In this document: positions 31,925 to 40,280 of the stretch, piece by piece
Position numbering within the stretch: the stretch's first letter is position 1
How the letters are laid out: each line of letters opens with the position of its first letter
NCBI RefSeq assembly: GCF_002899895.1
Contig: NZ_PPEI02000008.1
Location: forward strand, 55,810-119,809
Direction of reading: 5' to 3'
Source of the DNA: Chryseobacterium oncorhynchi
Lineage (GTDB): Bacteria; Bacteroidota; Bacteroidia; Flavobacteriales; Weeksellaceae
Length of the DNA stretch: 64,000 nt
Notes under the pieces: generated by a model
Told to the model about the DNA's origin: nothing
Database searches by the model: none
The model's input: the letters and a program-made list of their open reading frames with translations, nothing else
Position numbers and translations under genes: made by a program

Positions 31925-32614
31925 ATGGAGAAATCTAAAATTTTATATGCGGAAGATGACGAAACCATCGCTTTCCTGATACAGGACAGCCTGGAAACTT
32001 ATTATGACATCAACTGCTATTCGGATGGGAAATCTGCACTTGAAGCTTTTAACAGCCAAGATTTTGACATCTGCCTTCTGGATATTATGATGCCTGAACT
32101 GAACGGGTTTGAAGTGGCCGAGCAAATCCGTAGTAAAAACTCTGATATCCCTATTATTTTTATTTCTGCAAAAACTTTAAAAGAAGATCGTATCAAAGGC
32201 CTTAAAATAGGAGCTGATGATTATCTGGTAAAACCATTCAGCATAGAAGAACTGATTCTGAAAATTGAAGTTTTCCTGAAACGTTCAAAGAAAACCAACA
32301 CTCATTCCTCAAACTATAAGGTCGGGAAATATGACTTTGATCCTAAAAACTATACTTTACAGGATACGACCCATACCATTAGCCTTACCCAAAGAGAATC
32401 GGAACTGCTTTTATATTTTATCCGTCATAAAAATACAGTTCTGAAAAGACAGGATATCCTGAAAGCTATTTGGGGCGATGATGATTATTTTATGGGACGA
32501 AGTCTGGATGTATTTATTTCCAGATTACGAAAAGTTCTGGCTGATGAACAAAATATACTGATCGAAAACCTGCATGGAATAGGTTTCCGCTTTTCTGAAA
32601 AGAATAAATATTGA
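31925..32614 (+). CDS. Response regulator, OmpR family (paralogue of the one at 27370)
   Basis: This 229-residue protein has a receiver with Asp53 (LLDIMMPELNG), acidic D11-D12, and switch positions FISAK and LVKPFS. A winged helix follows (about 130-229; LTQRESELLLYFI, RSLDVFISRLRKVL). The segment DDYFMGRSLDVFISRLRK closely parallels NDYFTGRSLDVFISRLRK of the regulator at 27370, so the recognition helices are nearly the same. This agrees with the shared GTTAA boxes in both promoter regions. It is in one operon with the kinase. Confidence 0.92.
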   Translation: MEKSKILYAEDDETIAFLIQDSLETYYDINCYSDGKSALEAFNSQDFDICLLDIMMPELNGFEVAEQIRSKNSDIPIIFISAKTLKEDRIKGLKIGADDYLVKPFSIEELILKIEVFLKRSKKTNTHSSNYKVGKYDFDPKNYTLQDTTHTISLTQRESELLLYFIRHKNTVLKRQDILKAIWGDDDYFMGRSLDVFISRLRKVLADEQNILIENLHGIGFRFSEKNKY

Positions 32615-32685
32615 ACAAATTCTAGCTAAAATAAAACAGTAAATGATGATTTTAATTAATTTTAATCTTTGAAAACCTATCATTA

Positions 32686-34983
32686 ATGAAAAATCACAGA
32701 ACAACTATTTTTCTGTTTCTTTTGTTTTTCAGCTTACATTACAAAGCTCAAAAATTTGAAAAATTAATACAATATGTTAATCCTCTCATTGGGACTGAAA
32801 AAATGGGACATACCTATCCCGGGGCAACGGTACCCTTTGGAGCAGTTCAGTTAAGCCCTGAAACAGATAGTATTTCCTATGAACTTAACGGAAAATATAA
32901 TGGTGAAGTTTATAAATACTGTGCAGGGTATCGTTACGAAGACAAAACCATTGTAGGCTTCAGTTCTACCCATTTTAGTGGTACTGGACATTCGGATTTG
33001 GGAGATTTCCTTATCATGCCTACTGTTGGAAAGCTTCAACTTAACCCAGGAACATCTTCCCATCCTGAAAATGGCTACAGAAGTAAATTTACCCACCAAA
33101 ACGAAACAGCAGAAGCCGGGTATTACAAAGTAAAACTTGACGATTATAATATTCTGGCAGAATTAACGGCAACCACAAGAGTTGGTGTTCATCGTTACAC
33201 CTTTCCAAAATCTGATCAATCCTACATTATTTTGGATTTGATGGCAGGTATTTACAATTATGATGGAAAAAACGTCTGGACCTACGTTCGCGTAGAAAAT
33301 GACAACACCATAACAGGATATCGACAAACAAACGGCTGGGCAAGAACCAGAACCGTTTATTTTGCAATGACATTTTCAAAGCCATTTAAGTCTTACGGTC
33401 AGAAAAACTATGATGAAAAGCAAGTCTATAAAGGATTTTGGAGAAAATTTGATCAAACCAAAAATTTCCCCGAAATCGCTGGTAAGAACCTGAAAATGTA
33501 TTTTGATTTTGATACTCAGGAAAATGAGGCTATTGAAGTTAAACTTGCGATCTCACCAGTAAGCCAAGCCAATGCCATGGAAAACCTTGAGAAAGAAACC
33601 GGAAGCCTATCTTTCGATCAGGTGAAAGCACTGGCACAGGAAAACTGGAACAAGGAATTAAATAAAATTGTCATCAGAGGTTCCGAAGCAGAAAAAACCA
33701 ATTTTTATACAGCCATGTATCATACCTTTATCAACCCTACGGTTTATATGGACGCTAACGGAGAGTACAAAGGCTTGGATCAAAATGTGCATAAAGCAAA
33801 CGGTTTTACCAATTATACCACTTTCTCTTTATGGGATACGTATAGAGCCTTACATCCATTTTTTAATATCATCCAGCCCAAGAGAAATAATGATATGGTG
33901 AGATCAATGATGGCCCACTACGATCAATTTTCCATGAAAATGTTACCGATTTGGTCACATTATGCCAATGACAACTGGTGTATGAGTGGTTATCATAGTG
34001 TAAGTGTTGTCGCAGACGCCATTATCAAAGGAAACTATAATGGTGATGCTAAAGAAGCCCTGAAAGCCTGCGTAGAAACGGCTAATAAAAGAGATTATGA
34101 AGGCATCGGACAATACATTGATTTAGGTTATATTCCTGCCGAAAAAAGTGGAACTTCAGTTTCAAATACTTTAGAATATGCCTATGACGACTGGGCGATT
34201 GCTCAATTGGCAAAACATTTGGGAGAAACAGAAATTTACAATCAGTTTATCAAGCGCTCTGAAAACTGGAAGAATAATTTTGACAAAACAATAGGGTTCA
34301 TGCGTCCAAGGCTGGCGGATGGAAGCTTCAAAAAGGATTTTGATGTATTGAGTACCCACGGACAAGGCTTTATTGAAGGAAACTCATGGAACTACAGCTT
34401 CTTTGTTCCTCAAAACCCTGATGAGCTTATTCAGCTGATGGGAGGCAAAAAGAAATTTGCTTTAAAACTGGATGAGCTGTTCTCTATGCATTTATCCGAC
34501 AAGTTTTTTGCAGATACTGAAGATATTACAAGAGAAGGAATCATTGGTGGATATGTTCACGGAAATGAACCGGCACATCATGTAGCTTATCTTTATAACT
34601 GGGCGGGACAACCTTGGAAAACTCAATCACAGATCCGTCACATTCTTGAAATGCAATACAAGGCAACTCCTGATGGATTAGGTGGAAATGATGATACCGG
34701 GCAAATGAGTGCGTGGTATATTTTGAGTTCACTAGGTTTTTATCCTGTTGCACCAGGCTCTGAAGATTATTCAATAGGAAGTCCCGCCATTGATCATGCT
34801 GTTTTAAATCTTGAAAACGGAAAATACTTTGAAATTGAAGCTATAAATCAAGGTCCTAAAAATGTATATGTTCAAAAGGTTCTTCTCAATGGAAAAGAGA
34901 TTAAAAATTTCACATTGAAACATTCTGAAATTATGAATGGAGGAAAGCTCACTTTCTATATGGGAAGCAAAGCGAAGAAGTAA
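32686..34983 (+). CDS. GH92-family alpha-mannosidase, secreted
   Basis: This 765-residue protein has a signal peptide (about 1-21, SLHYKAQ) and the GH92 architecture. An N-terminal beta-sandwich opens with VNPLIGTEKMGHTYPGATVP, followed by a catalytic (alpha/alpha)6 domain. Hallmarks are GFSSTHFSGTGHSD, TTFSLWDTYRALHP, GNSWNYSFFVPQ, the HHVAYLYNWAGQPWKT block and DGLGGNDDTGQMSAW near the C-terminus. GH92 enzymes are calcium-dependent exo-mannosidases that trim host-type N-glycans or yeast mannan. No SusCD pair or other glycosidase is beside it, so it is a lone periplasmic enzyme here. Length is normal. Confidence 0.93.
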   Translation: MKNHRTTIFLFLLFFSLHYKAQKFEKLIQYVNPLIGTEKMGHTYPGATVPFGAVQLSPETDSISYELNGKYNGEVYKYCAGYRYEDKTIVGFSSTHFSGTGHSDLGDFLIMPTVGKLQLNPGTSSHPENGYRSKFTHQNETAEAGYYKVKLDDYNILAELTATTRVGVHRYTFPKSDQSYIILDLMAGIYNYDGKNVWTYVRVENDNTITGYRQTNGWARTRTVYFAMTFSKPFKSYGQKNYDEKQVYKGFWRKFDQTKNFPEIAGKNLKMYFDFDTQENEAIEVKLAISPVSQANAMENLEKETGSLSFDQVKALAQENWNKELNKIVIRGSEAEKTNFYTAMYHTFINPTVYMDANGEYKGLDQNVHKANGFTNYTTFSLWDTYRALHPFFNIIQPKRNNDMVRSMMAHYDQFSMKMLPIWSHYANDNWCMSGYHSVSVVADAIIKGNYNGDAKEALKACVETANKRDYEGIGQYIDLGYIPAEKSGTSVSNTLEYAYDDWAIAQLAKHLGETEIYNQFIKRSENWKNNFDKTIGFMRPRLADGSFKKDFDVLSTHGQGFIEGNSWNYSFFVPQNPDELIQLMGGKKKFALKLDELFSMHLSDKFFADTEDITREGIIGGYVHGNEPAHHVAYLYNWAGQPWKTQSQIRHILEMQYKATPDGLGGNDDTGQMSAWYILSSLGFYPVAPGSEDYSIGSPAIDHAVLNLENGKYFEIEAINQGPKNVYVQKVLLNGKEIKNFTLKHSEIMNGGKLTFYMGSKAKK

Positions 34984-35160
34984 AATATTCTCGCAGATTT
35001 TGCGGATTTAGCAGATGATTGAGTTTTAAAATTTGCGTAATCTCCCAGATCTGTGAGAGCTAAAAATAAGTTTTGGCTTAAGCCAATGGAAGATGTATAA
35101 ATAACGAGAGCGGGCTTTAGCCCGCTCCCTATTGAATTATCAGAATAATCTCCTAATCCG
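34984..35160. repeat. Composite intergenic repeat region after the GH92 gene
   Basis: Three inverted repeats lie in tandem. The first pairs TCTCGCAGATTTTGCGGATT with ATTTGCGTAATCTCCCAGAT plus CTGTGAGAG, imperfectly. The second is the palindrome TTGGCTTAAGCCAA (35073-35086). The third is the perfect 20-bp palindrome at 35108-35127 (GAGCGGGCT, TT, AGCCCGCTC). The last is far richer in GC than its surroundings. Sequences of this look are dispersed intergenic repeats in Chryseobacterium and relatives, from memory. They may also stop transcription from both sides. Confidence 0.6.
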
Positions 35161-35186
35161 AGATTACATGCTGCGATATTGCTTTA

Positions 35187-36524
35187 TTAATCTCTCGCTT
35201 CAAAAAGTAATCTTTCTCCGAATTTCTCTTCTGCAATTTTCCCATTATCATACACCAAATGTCCATTTACAAAGGTATGGGTAACTTTAGAATGGAAGTT
35301 CATTCCTTCCAGCGGGCTCCAACCACATTTGTAAAGTAAATTATCTTTGGAAACAGTCCAGTCTTCATCTAAATCTACCAAAACAAGATCGGCTTTATAT
35401 CCTTCTTTTACAAATCCCCTTTTCTCTACTCTGAAAAGAATAGCAGGGTTGTGACACATCTTTTCAACAATTTTTTCAAGAGAAATTTTACCATTCTTAT
35501 AGTTTTCCAACATCACAACTAATGAATGTTGTACCAATGGTGCTCCTGAAGGGCATTTTGTATATACATTCTGTTTTTCTTCAGCAGTATGTGGCGCATG
35601 GTCTGTAGCGATTACGTCAATTCTGTCATCTAGAAGCGCTTCCCACAGGGCATCTTTATCTTTTTGTGTTTTTACAGCAGGGTTCCACTTGATTAAGCCT
35701 CCTTTTGTTTCGTAATCGTCATTGGTAAACGTTAAATGATGAACACAAACCTCAGCAGTGATTTTTTTATCTTTCAAAGGAATATCATTTCTGAAAAGTT
35801 CCATTTCCTTAGCCGTTGAAAGATGGAAAACATGAAGTCTTGCTCCTGTTTTCTGAGCCAGTTCAATAGCCTTGGAAGAAGATTTATAACAAGCTTCTTC
35901 ACTTCTGATCAGGTGATGAAACTTAACCGGAATATCTTCACCATATTCATCCATGTATTTTTGAGTATTAGCCTTAATGGTTGCCTCATCTTCACAATGA
36001 ACTGCAATCAGCATTTTGGTATTGCTGAAAATATTTTCCAATGTTTCAGGATTATCAACCAACATATTTCCTGTGGATGAGCCTAGGAATAATTTAATTC
36101 CCGGAACATTTCTAGGATTTGTTTTTAAGACCTCCTCAAGATTATCATTGGTTCCTCCCATCATAAAACCATAATTGGCATAAGCTTTATGGGAAGCTAT
36201 TTCGTACTTGTCTGCTAATAATTCCTGAGTAACAGCATTTGGAACAGTATTGGGCTGATCGATAAAGCTGGTTACACCTCCGGCAATAGCTGATCTTGAT
36301 TCAGTCTCAATATCACCTTTATGCGTTAAGCCCGGATCACGAAAATGCACCTGATCATCAATTACTCCTGGAAGAAGATACTTCCCGGAACCGTCAATAA
36401 CCTGATCCGCATCTTCAGAAATACCGGAAGCTATTTTAGAGATTAAATCATTTTCTATTAAGATATCGCTCTCAAAGACTTTTCCTTCGTTGACGATGTT
36501 TACGTTTTTGATAAGGGTTTTCAT
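35187..36524 (-). CDS. pyrC: Dihydroorotase (class I amidohydrolase)
   Basis: This 445-residue amidohydrolase has the class I dihydroorotase plan: LPGVIDDQVHFRDPGLTHKG (51-70), GIKLFLGSSTG with candidate carboxylated Lys144, HCED (His176), a VFHLST His and ATDHAPHT near 310. The enzyme closes the dihydroorotate ring in pyrimidine synthesis in the cytoplasm. The metal-binding HxH motif reads Q58-V-H60, so the first histidine is replaced by glutamine. That could mean a variant metal site or loss of activity. It is monocistronic, with a candidate -7 box TAATTTTG (36651-36644) and a repeat in its leader. Allantoinase or another amidohydrolase is the alternative. Confidence 0.85.
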   Translation of the reverse strand: MKTLIKNVNIVNEGKVFESDILIENDLISKIASGISEDADQVIDGSGKYLLPGVIDDQVHFRDPGLTHKGDIETESRSAIAGGVTSFIDQPNTVPNAVTQELLADKYEIASHKAYANYGFMMGGTNDNLEEVLKTNPRNVPGIKLFLGSSTGNMLVDNPETLENIFSNTKMLIAVHCEDEATIKANTQKYMDEYGEDIPVKFHHLIRSEEACYKSSSKAIELAQKTGARLHVFHLSTAKEMELFRNDIPLKDKKITAEVCVHHLTFTNDDYETKGGLIKWNPAVKTQKDKDALWEALLDDRIDVIATDHAPHTAEEKQNVYTKCPSGAPLVQHSLVVMLENYKNGKISLEKIVEKMCHNPAILFRVEKRGFVKEGYKADLVLVDLDEDWTVSKDNLLYKCGWSPLEGMNFHSKVTHTFVNGHLVYDNGKIAEEKFGERLLFEARD

Positions 36525-36534
36525 TTTACTTTTT

Positions 36535-36640
36535 AGAAATTAGAGATTAAATACTAGAAGCTAAAGAAAATTTTAAGTTAAAAATTATACGTAAAAATGG
36601 AATTACTAAATTCTTACTTCTAATACCTAGCTTCTATAAA
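36535..36640. repeat. AT-rich inverted repeat of TTAGAAGTTAGA-like units
   Basis: The left half, TTAGAAATTAGAGATTAAAT with ACTAGAAGCTAAAG, is complemented by the right half, CTAAATTCTTACTTCTAATA with CCTAGCTTCTATAA. The arms are imperfect and sit in the leader of pyrC. This is a different unit from the elements in the paa cluster. Confidence 0.55.
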
Positions 36641-36704
36641 TAGCAAAATTAAGGTTTATGGATGAATTTTAATATCACTCGCAATAAATCAATTTCTAAA
36701 TATT

Positions 36705-36712
36705 TACATTTG
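36705..36712 (+). promoter_or_regulatory. Candidate -7 box of the flippase gene
   Basis: TACATTTG is a perfect -7 match 16 bp before the TTG start at 36729. No -33 box is visible. Confidence 0.4.
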
Positions 36713-36728
36713 CATAAAATTTCACATC

Positions 36729-38150
36729 TTGAAAAAACTTCTCAACGAGACTATTATATATGGGATTGGGGCAATTATGCCGAGGATAATTGTTGTTTTG
36801 CTTAATTACTTGTTCATTAAAAATATAAACAACAGTGATTTTGCTATTTTCACTAACCTCTATGCTCTGATTTCATTCGTTAATATTGTTCTCTCTTTTG
36901 GTTTTGAAACAGCTTATTTTAGATTTTCTTCTAATAAAGAGAATGAACAAAAAGTATTCAATACATCATTTTGGTTTTTAACAGGGTTATCAACTGTTTT
37001 TTTGATTCTCGTTTTATTATTCAATCAACCTATTGCAGATCTTTTTAATTATTCCAACACCCCAGAATTTATCAGATGGTTTGCCTGGATTGCATTCTTT
37101 GATAATCTTCTAGTTATTCCATTAGCATGGTTCAGGTTTCATAATAAACCAATAAAATATACTGCAATCAGAGTTATTCAGGCAGTTTTTCAAAGTATTT
37201 TTGCAATAGCTCTATTTCTTTATATTCCACAAGAATTTTCAGTTAAATTAGGTTTAAAAGAAAAAGTAGCGTATCCTTTCTACAGTAATTTAGCAGCAAG
37301 TTTACTAGGATTCATTTTGGTTCTACCTGTTGTTTTAAAGGTAAAATTTCAATTTTCAAAAAGCCTTTTTACAGAAATGATCAAATACTCATGGCCCATA
37401 ATGATTGCAGGTCTTGCATTCATGGTTAATGAAAATTTTGATAAATTTATTCAACGATTTTTAATTGAAGATGCTGATGCAGGAGCTTATGGTGGCTGTT
37501 ATAAAATGGCAGTTTTAATGACTCTTTTTGTTACAGCATACAGAATGGGTATTGAACCATTTTTCTTTAAACAGATGAATAATGAGAATGCAAAAAAGAC
37601 TTACGCCCAAGTAACAGAATATTTTTCATTTTTCGCTTCAATAGTTGCTTTGGGAATTATTGCAAATGTTTCTTGGATTAAAATGCTATTGGTTCCCAAT
37701 AGTTCTTACTGGATCGCCATTAATATTATTCCAATCATTGTTATTGCTAATCTATTTTTTGGAATTTATTATAATCTTTCAACCTGGTACAAAGTAACCG
37801 ACCGAACAAGAGTTGGAACTTATATTTCATGGACAGGGGCAATTATCACTATTATTTTAAACTTCACATTATTAAAAAAATATGGATTTATGGTTTCTGC
37901 TTGGGTTACTTTAGCAGCCTATTTTTCTATGATGATTCTTTCCTATTGGTTAGGTCAAAAATACTATCCAATCCCTTACAGAATGAAAAAAATATTCCTC
38001 TTTTTAGGAATTTTAATCGTTTTTAGCTTTGTCATTGCCTATTTCTTTAATTATAATTTTTGGATCGGAAATCTATTATTTTTAATCTATGCAGGGATTT
38101 TAATTTATACAGAAAAGAATACGCTATTATCCAGAATCAGAAAAAATTAA
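36729..38150 (+). CDS. Polysaccharide/lipid-linked oligosaccharide flippase (Wzx-like, MATE/MOP superfamily)
   Basis: This 473-residue protein has 12-14 membrane helices and the N-terminal segment LLNETIIYGIGAIMPRIIVV, typical of polysaccharide biosynthesis flippases. Family motifs include FRFSSNKENEQKVFNTSFWF and YSWPIMIAGLAFMVNENFDKF. It should move a lipid-linked sugar unit across the inner membrane. The start is a TTG, because no ATG precedes the conserved N-terminal segment and a -7 box lies just upstream. The next gene, a sugar nucleotidyltransferase, fits a shared role in surface polysaccharide. There are no glycosyltransferases beside it, so the product is unknown. Confidence 0.88.
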   Translation: MKKLLNETIIYGIGAIMPRIIVVLLNYLFIKNINNSDFAIFTNLYALISFVNIVLSFGFETAYFRFSSNKENEQKVFNTSFWFLTGLSTVFLILVLLFNQPIADLFNYSNTPEFIRWFAWIAFFDNLLVIPLAWFRFHNKPIKYTAIRVIQAVFQSIFAIALFLYIPQEFSVKLGLKEKVAYPFYSNLAASLLGFILVLPVVLKVKFQFSKSLFTEMIKYSWPIMIAGLAFMVNENFDKFIQRFLIEDADAGAYGGCYKMAVLMTLFVTAYRMGIEPFFFKQMNNENAKKTYAQVTEYFSFFASIVALGIIANVSWIKMLLVPNSSYWIAINIIPIIVIANLFFGIYYNLSTWYKVTDRTRVGTYISWTGAIITIILNFTLLKKYGFMVSAWVTLAAYFSMMILSYWLGQKYYPIPYRMKKIFLFLGILIVFSFVIAYFFNYNFWIGNLLFLIYAGILIYTEKNTLLSRIRKN

Positions 38151-38306
38151 ACTTTGGTCTTTATTTTGATAACTACTAAGTCTAAAAAAATATTAAACAA
38201 AGCTTTTAAACATGATAAGTATTACGTTTTTAAGAAACGTTTTAATTATTATATTTAATAAAAAAATAACCTACATTTAAACAAAAAAAACATCTTTATA
38301 TCATCT

Positions 38307-39323
38307 ATGAAAATTATTGTTCCAATGGCTGGACGTGGTTCCAGATTACGTCCACATACACTTACAGTTCCAAAACCACTTATTCCTATCGCAGGAAAAC
38401 CTATTGTACAGAGATTAGTGGAGGATATTGCTAAAGTTGCAGGAGAAAAAATTGAAGAGGTAGCTTTTATCATTGGAGATTTTGGAGCTGAGATTGAAAA
38501 ATCTCTTATCCAGATTGCCGAGAAACTAGGAGCAAAAGGAAGCATATATTATCAGAATGATCCTCTTGGAACAGCACACGCCATCAAATGTGCTGAACAA
38601 TCCATGCAGGGAGATGTTGTGATTGCCTTTGCCGACACTCTTTTCCGTGCAGATTTCCAACTGGATAAAAATTCAGACGGAGTAATCTGGGTAAAAAGCG
38701 TAGAAGATCCATCTGCATTCGGAGTAGTTAAATTAGACAACTATGGTTTCATCACAGATTTCGTTGAAAAACCAGAGACTTTCGTTTCAGATCTTGCCAT
38801 TATTGGTATCTATTATTTCAACAGTGCTGAAAAGCTAATGGACGAAATTAATTATATCATGGAAAATAATATTAAAAATGGCGGAGAATATCAATTAACT
38901 ACTGCACTGGAAAACTTAAGAGCAAAAGGTGCCAAGTTTACCCTAGGAAAAGTAAATGACTGGATGGACTGTGGTAACAAGAACGCTACCGTAGAAACCA
39001 ACAGTAAAATACTTGAATACGAAAGAGAAGAGATGACTCATTTCCCGGCATCAGCAGTGATTGAAAACTCTTTAATTATTCCACCATGCTTTATTGGAGA
39101 GAATGTAAAAATCTCTAACTCAAAGGTAGGACCTGGAGTTTCTTTAGGAAACAATACAGCTGTTGTAAACTCTAATATTGAAAACTCTCTGATCCAAGAA
39201 AATACAAGAATCAACCATGGTAACCTATCCAACTCAATGATTGGTAATTCCGCACAGTATTTTGGGGTTGCCAGAGAAATTTCATTGGGAGATTACTCTG
39301 TTTTAGATTTTTTGTCTAAATAA
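38307..39323 (+). CDS. Sugar-phosphate nucleotidyltransferase with C-terminal beta-helix
   Basis: This 338-residue protein has an NTP-transferase domain (1-230) opening with the nucleotide motif MKIIVPMAGRGSRLRPHT and the KPLIPIAGKP substrate loop. A left-handed beta-helix tail follows (about 245-335; PPCFIGENVKISNSKVGPGV). The family joins a sugar 1-phosphate to a nucleotide, giving dTDP-glucose, UDP-glucose or GDP-mannose. The glucose-1-phosphate group fits best (DPLGTAHAIKCAEQ), but the exact sugar cannot be told. It follows the flippase by 156 bp in the same direction. A possible -7 box, TACATTTA, is at 38272-38279. Confidence 0.87.
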   Translation: MKIIVPMAGRGSRLRPHTLTVPKPLIPIAGKPIVQRLVEDIAKVAGEKIEEVAFIIGDFGAEIEKSLIQIAEKLGAKGSIYYQNDPLGTAHAIKCAEQSMQGDVVIAFADTLFRADFQLDKNSDGVIWVKSVEDPSAFGVVKLDNYGFITDFVEKPETFVSDLAIIGIYYFNSAEKLMDEINYIMENNIKNGGEYQLTTALENLRAKGAKFTLGKVNDWMDCGNKNATVETNSKILEYEREEMTHFPASAVIENSLIIPPCFIGENVKISNSKVGPGVSLGNNTAVVNSNIENSLIQENTRINHGNLSNSMIGNSAQYFGVAREISLGDYSVLDFLSK

Positions 39324-39361
39324 ACAAAGTCAGAAATTATTTAACTTAAACAAAATATAAT

Positions 39362-39391
39362 CAAACCACACAAAACGTTTTGTGTGGTTTG
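39362..39391. terminator. Perfect 30-bp palindrome between the nucleotidyltransferase and DUF4292 genes
   Basis: Arms CAAACCACACAAAAC and GTTTTGTGTGGTTTG are exact reverse complements with no loop bases to spare. No long T-run follows, so a terminator is likely but not certain. The last four bases also serve as the -33 box of the next promoter. Confidence 0.55.
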
Positions 39392-39416
39392 GCGTTAATA
39401 TTGCTCCGTACCTTTA
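39388..39416 (+). promoter_or_regulatory. Predicted promoter of the DUF4292-ribA operon
   Basis: TTTG (39388-39391), 17 nt, TACCTTTA (39409-39416), one base off TAnnTTTG and 18 bp before the ATG. Confidence 0.5.
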
Positions 39417-39434
39417 ATTGAAAAAGATAAATAC

Positions 39435-40280
39435 ATGAAAAATTGGATACCACTCCTTTTATTGCTTCTTGCCTTATCATCCTGTAAAACCCGTAATGCT
39501 GTTAAAAATGACACGGGAAACATAAAGGATAGTATTACAGCCGCAGAGGACAACAAAAATCCAAAAGACGTAAACCAACCGGTGAGAGATAAACTTACCT
39601 TTTACGAACATGTATTGATCCCGCCAAAATTCGAACAAATCAAAATCGATAGCAAAGTTCGTGTAGAAACAGGCAGCTTCATCCCAACACTTGATGCTAC
39701 CATCTACATTGAAAATGATAAAAAGGTTTGGATGAATCTAAGGGCTCTATTCCTTAATGTAGCAAGAGGAATTGCCACACCAGATGGAATAAAAGGACAG
39801 GATAAAACTAGCAAAACCTATATAGATTCTGATTTTGATTACCTTAACAATTTACTGAATGTCAACTTCATCGACTATAAATCACTGGAAAAGATTCTAT
39901 TGGGAAGAACTTTCGTAAAGATCAGCGATTCACAATTTACCTTAACTCAAAATGCACAAGGTTATAAAATGGCTTCTAATGTAAACCAAAAAATTGTAAC
40001 CGATGAAAAAACAAGAGAGTATAAAATTGCTCTTCAATATGACACCAATTATGACCTGTTAAGTGTTAATCTAAAAGATGTTTTATCCCCGGATGAACTG
40101 GAAATATCTTACAGTGACTGGAATGAATACAACGGAATCCGCCTTCCTCAAAATGTTAAAATAATTATAAAAGGCTCAAAATCTAGTCAAATTTTACTGG
40201 AAAACACGAAATTTGACTTTTCGAGGATGGAAACACCCTATTCTGTACCATCCAGTTATAAGAAAATTGAGATTAAATGA
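39435..40280 (+). CDS. DUF4292 family lipoprotein
   Basis: This 281-residue protein has a lipoprotein signal ending at Cys17 (LLALSSCKTRN). The body is beta-rich and LolB/LolA-like (KVRVETGSFIPTLDATIYIE, IALQYDTNYDLLSVNLKDVL). In Flavobacteriia the DUF4292 gene regularly precedes the EnvC-like gene, as here, where the stop and start overlap by 4 bp (ATGA). It is probably attached to the outer membrane from the periplasmic side. The biochemical role is unknown; the neighbour suggests cell-wall or envelope maintenance. Confidence 0.85.
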   Translation: MKNWIPLLLLLLALSSCKTRNAVKNDTGNIKDSITAAEDNKNPKDVNQPVRDKLTFYEHVLIPPKFEQIKIDSKVRVETGSFIPTLDATIYIENDKKVWMNLRALFLNVARGIATPDGIKGQDKTSKTYIDSDFDYLNNLLNVNFIDYKSLEKILLGRTFVKISDSQFTLTQNAQGYKMASNVNQKIVTDEKTREYKIALQYDTNYDLLSVNLKDVLSPDELEISYSDWNEYNGIRLPQNVKIIIKGSKSSQILLENTKFDFSRMETPYSVPSSYKKIEIK

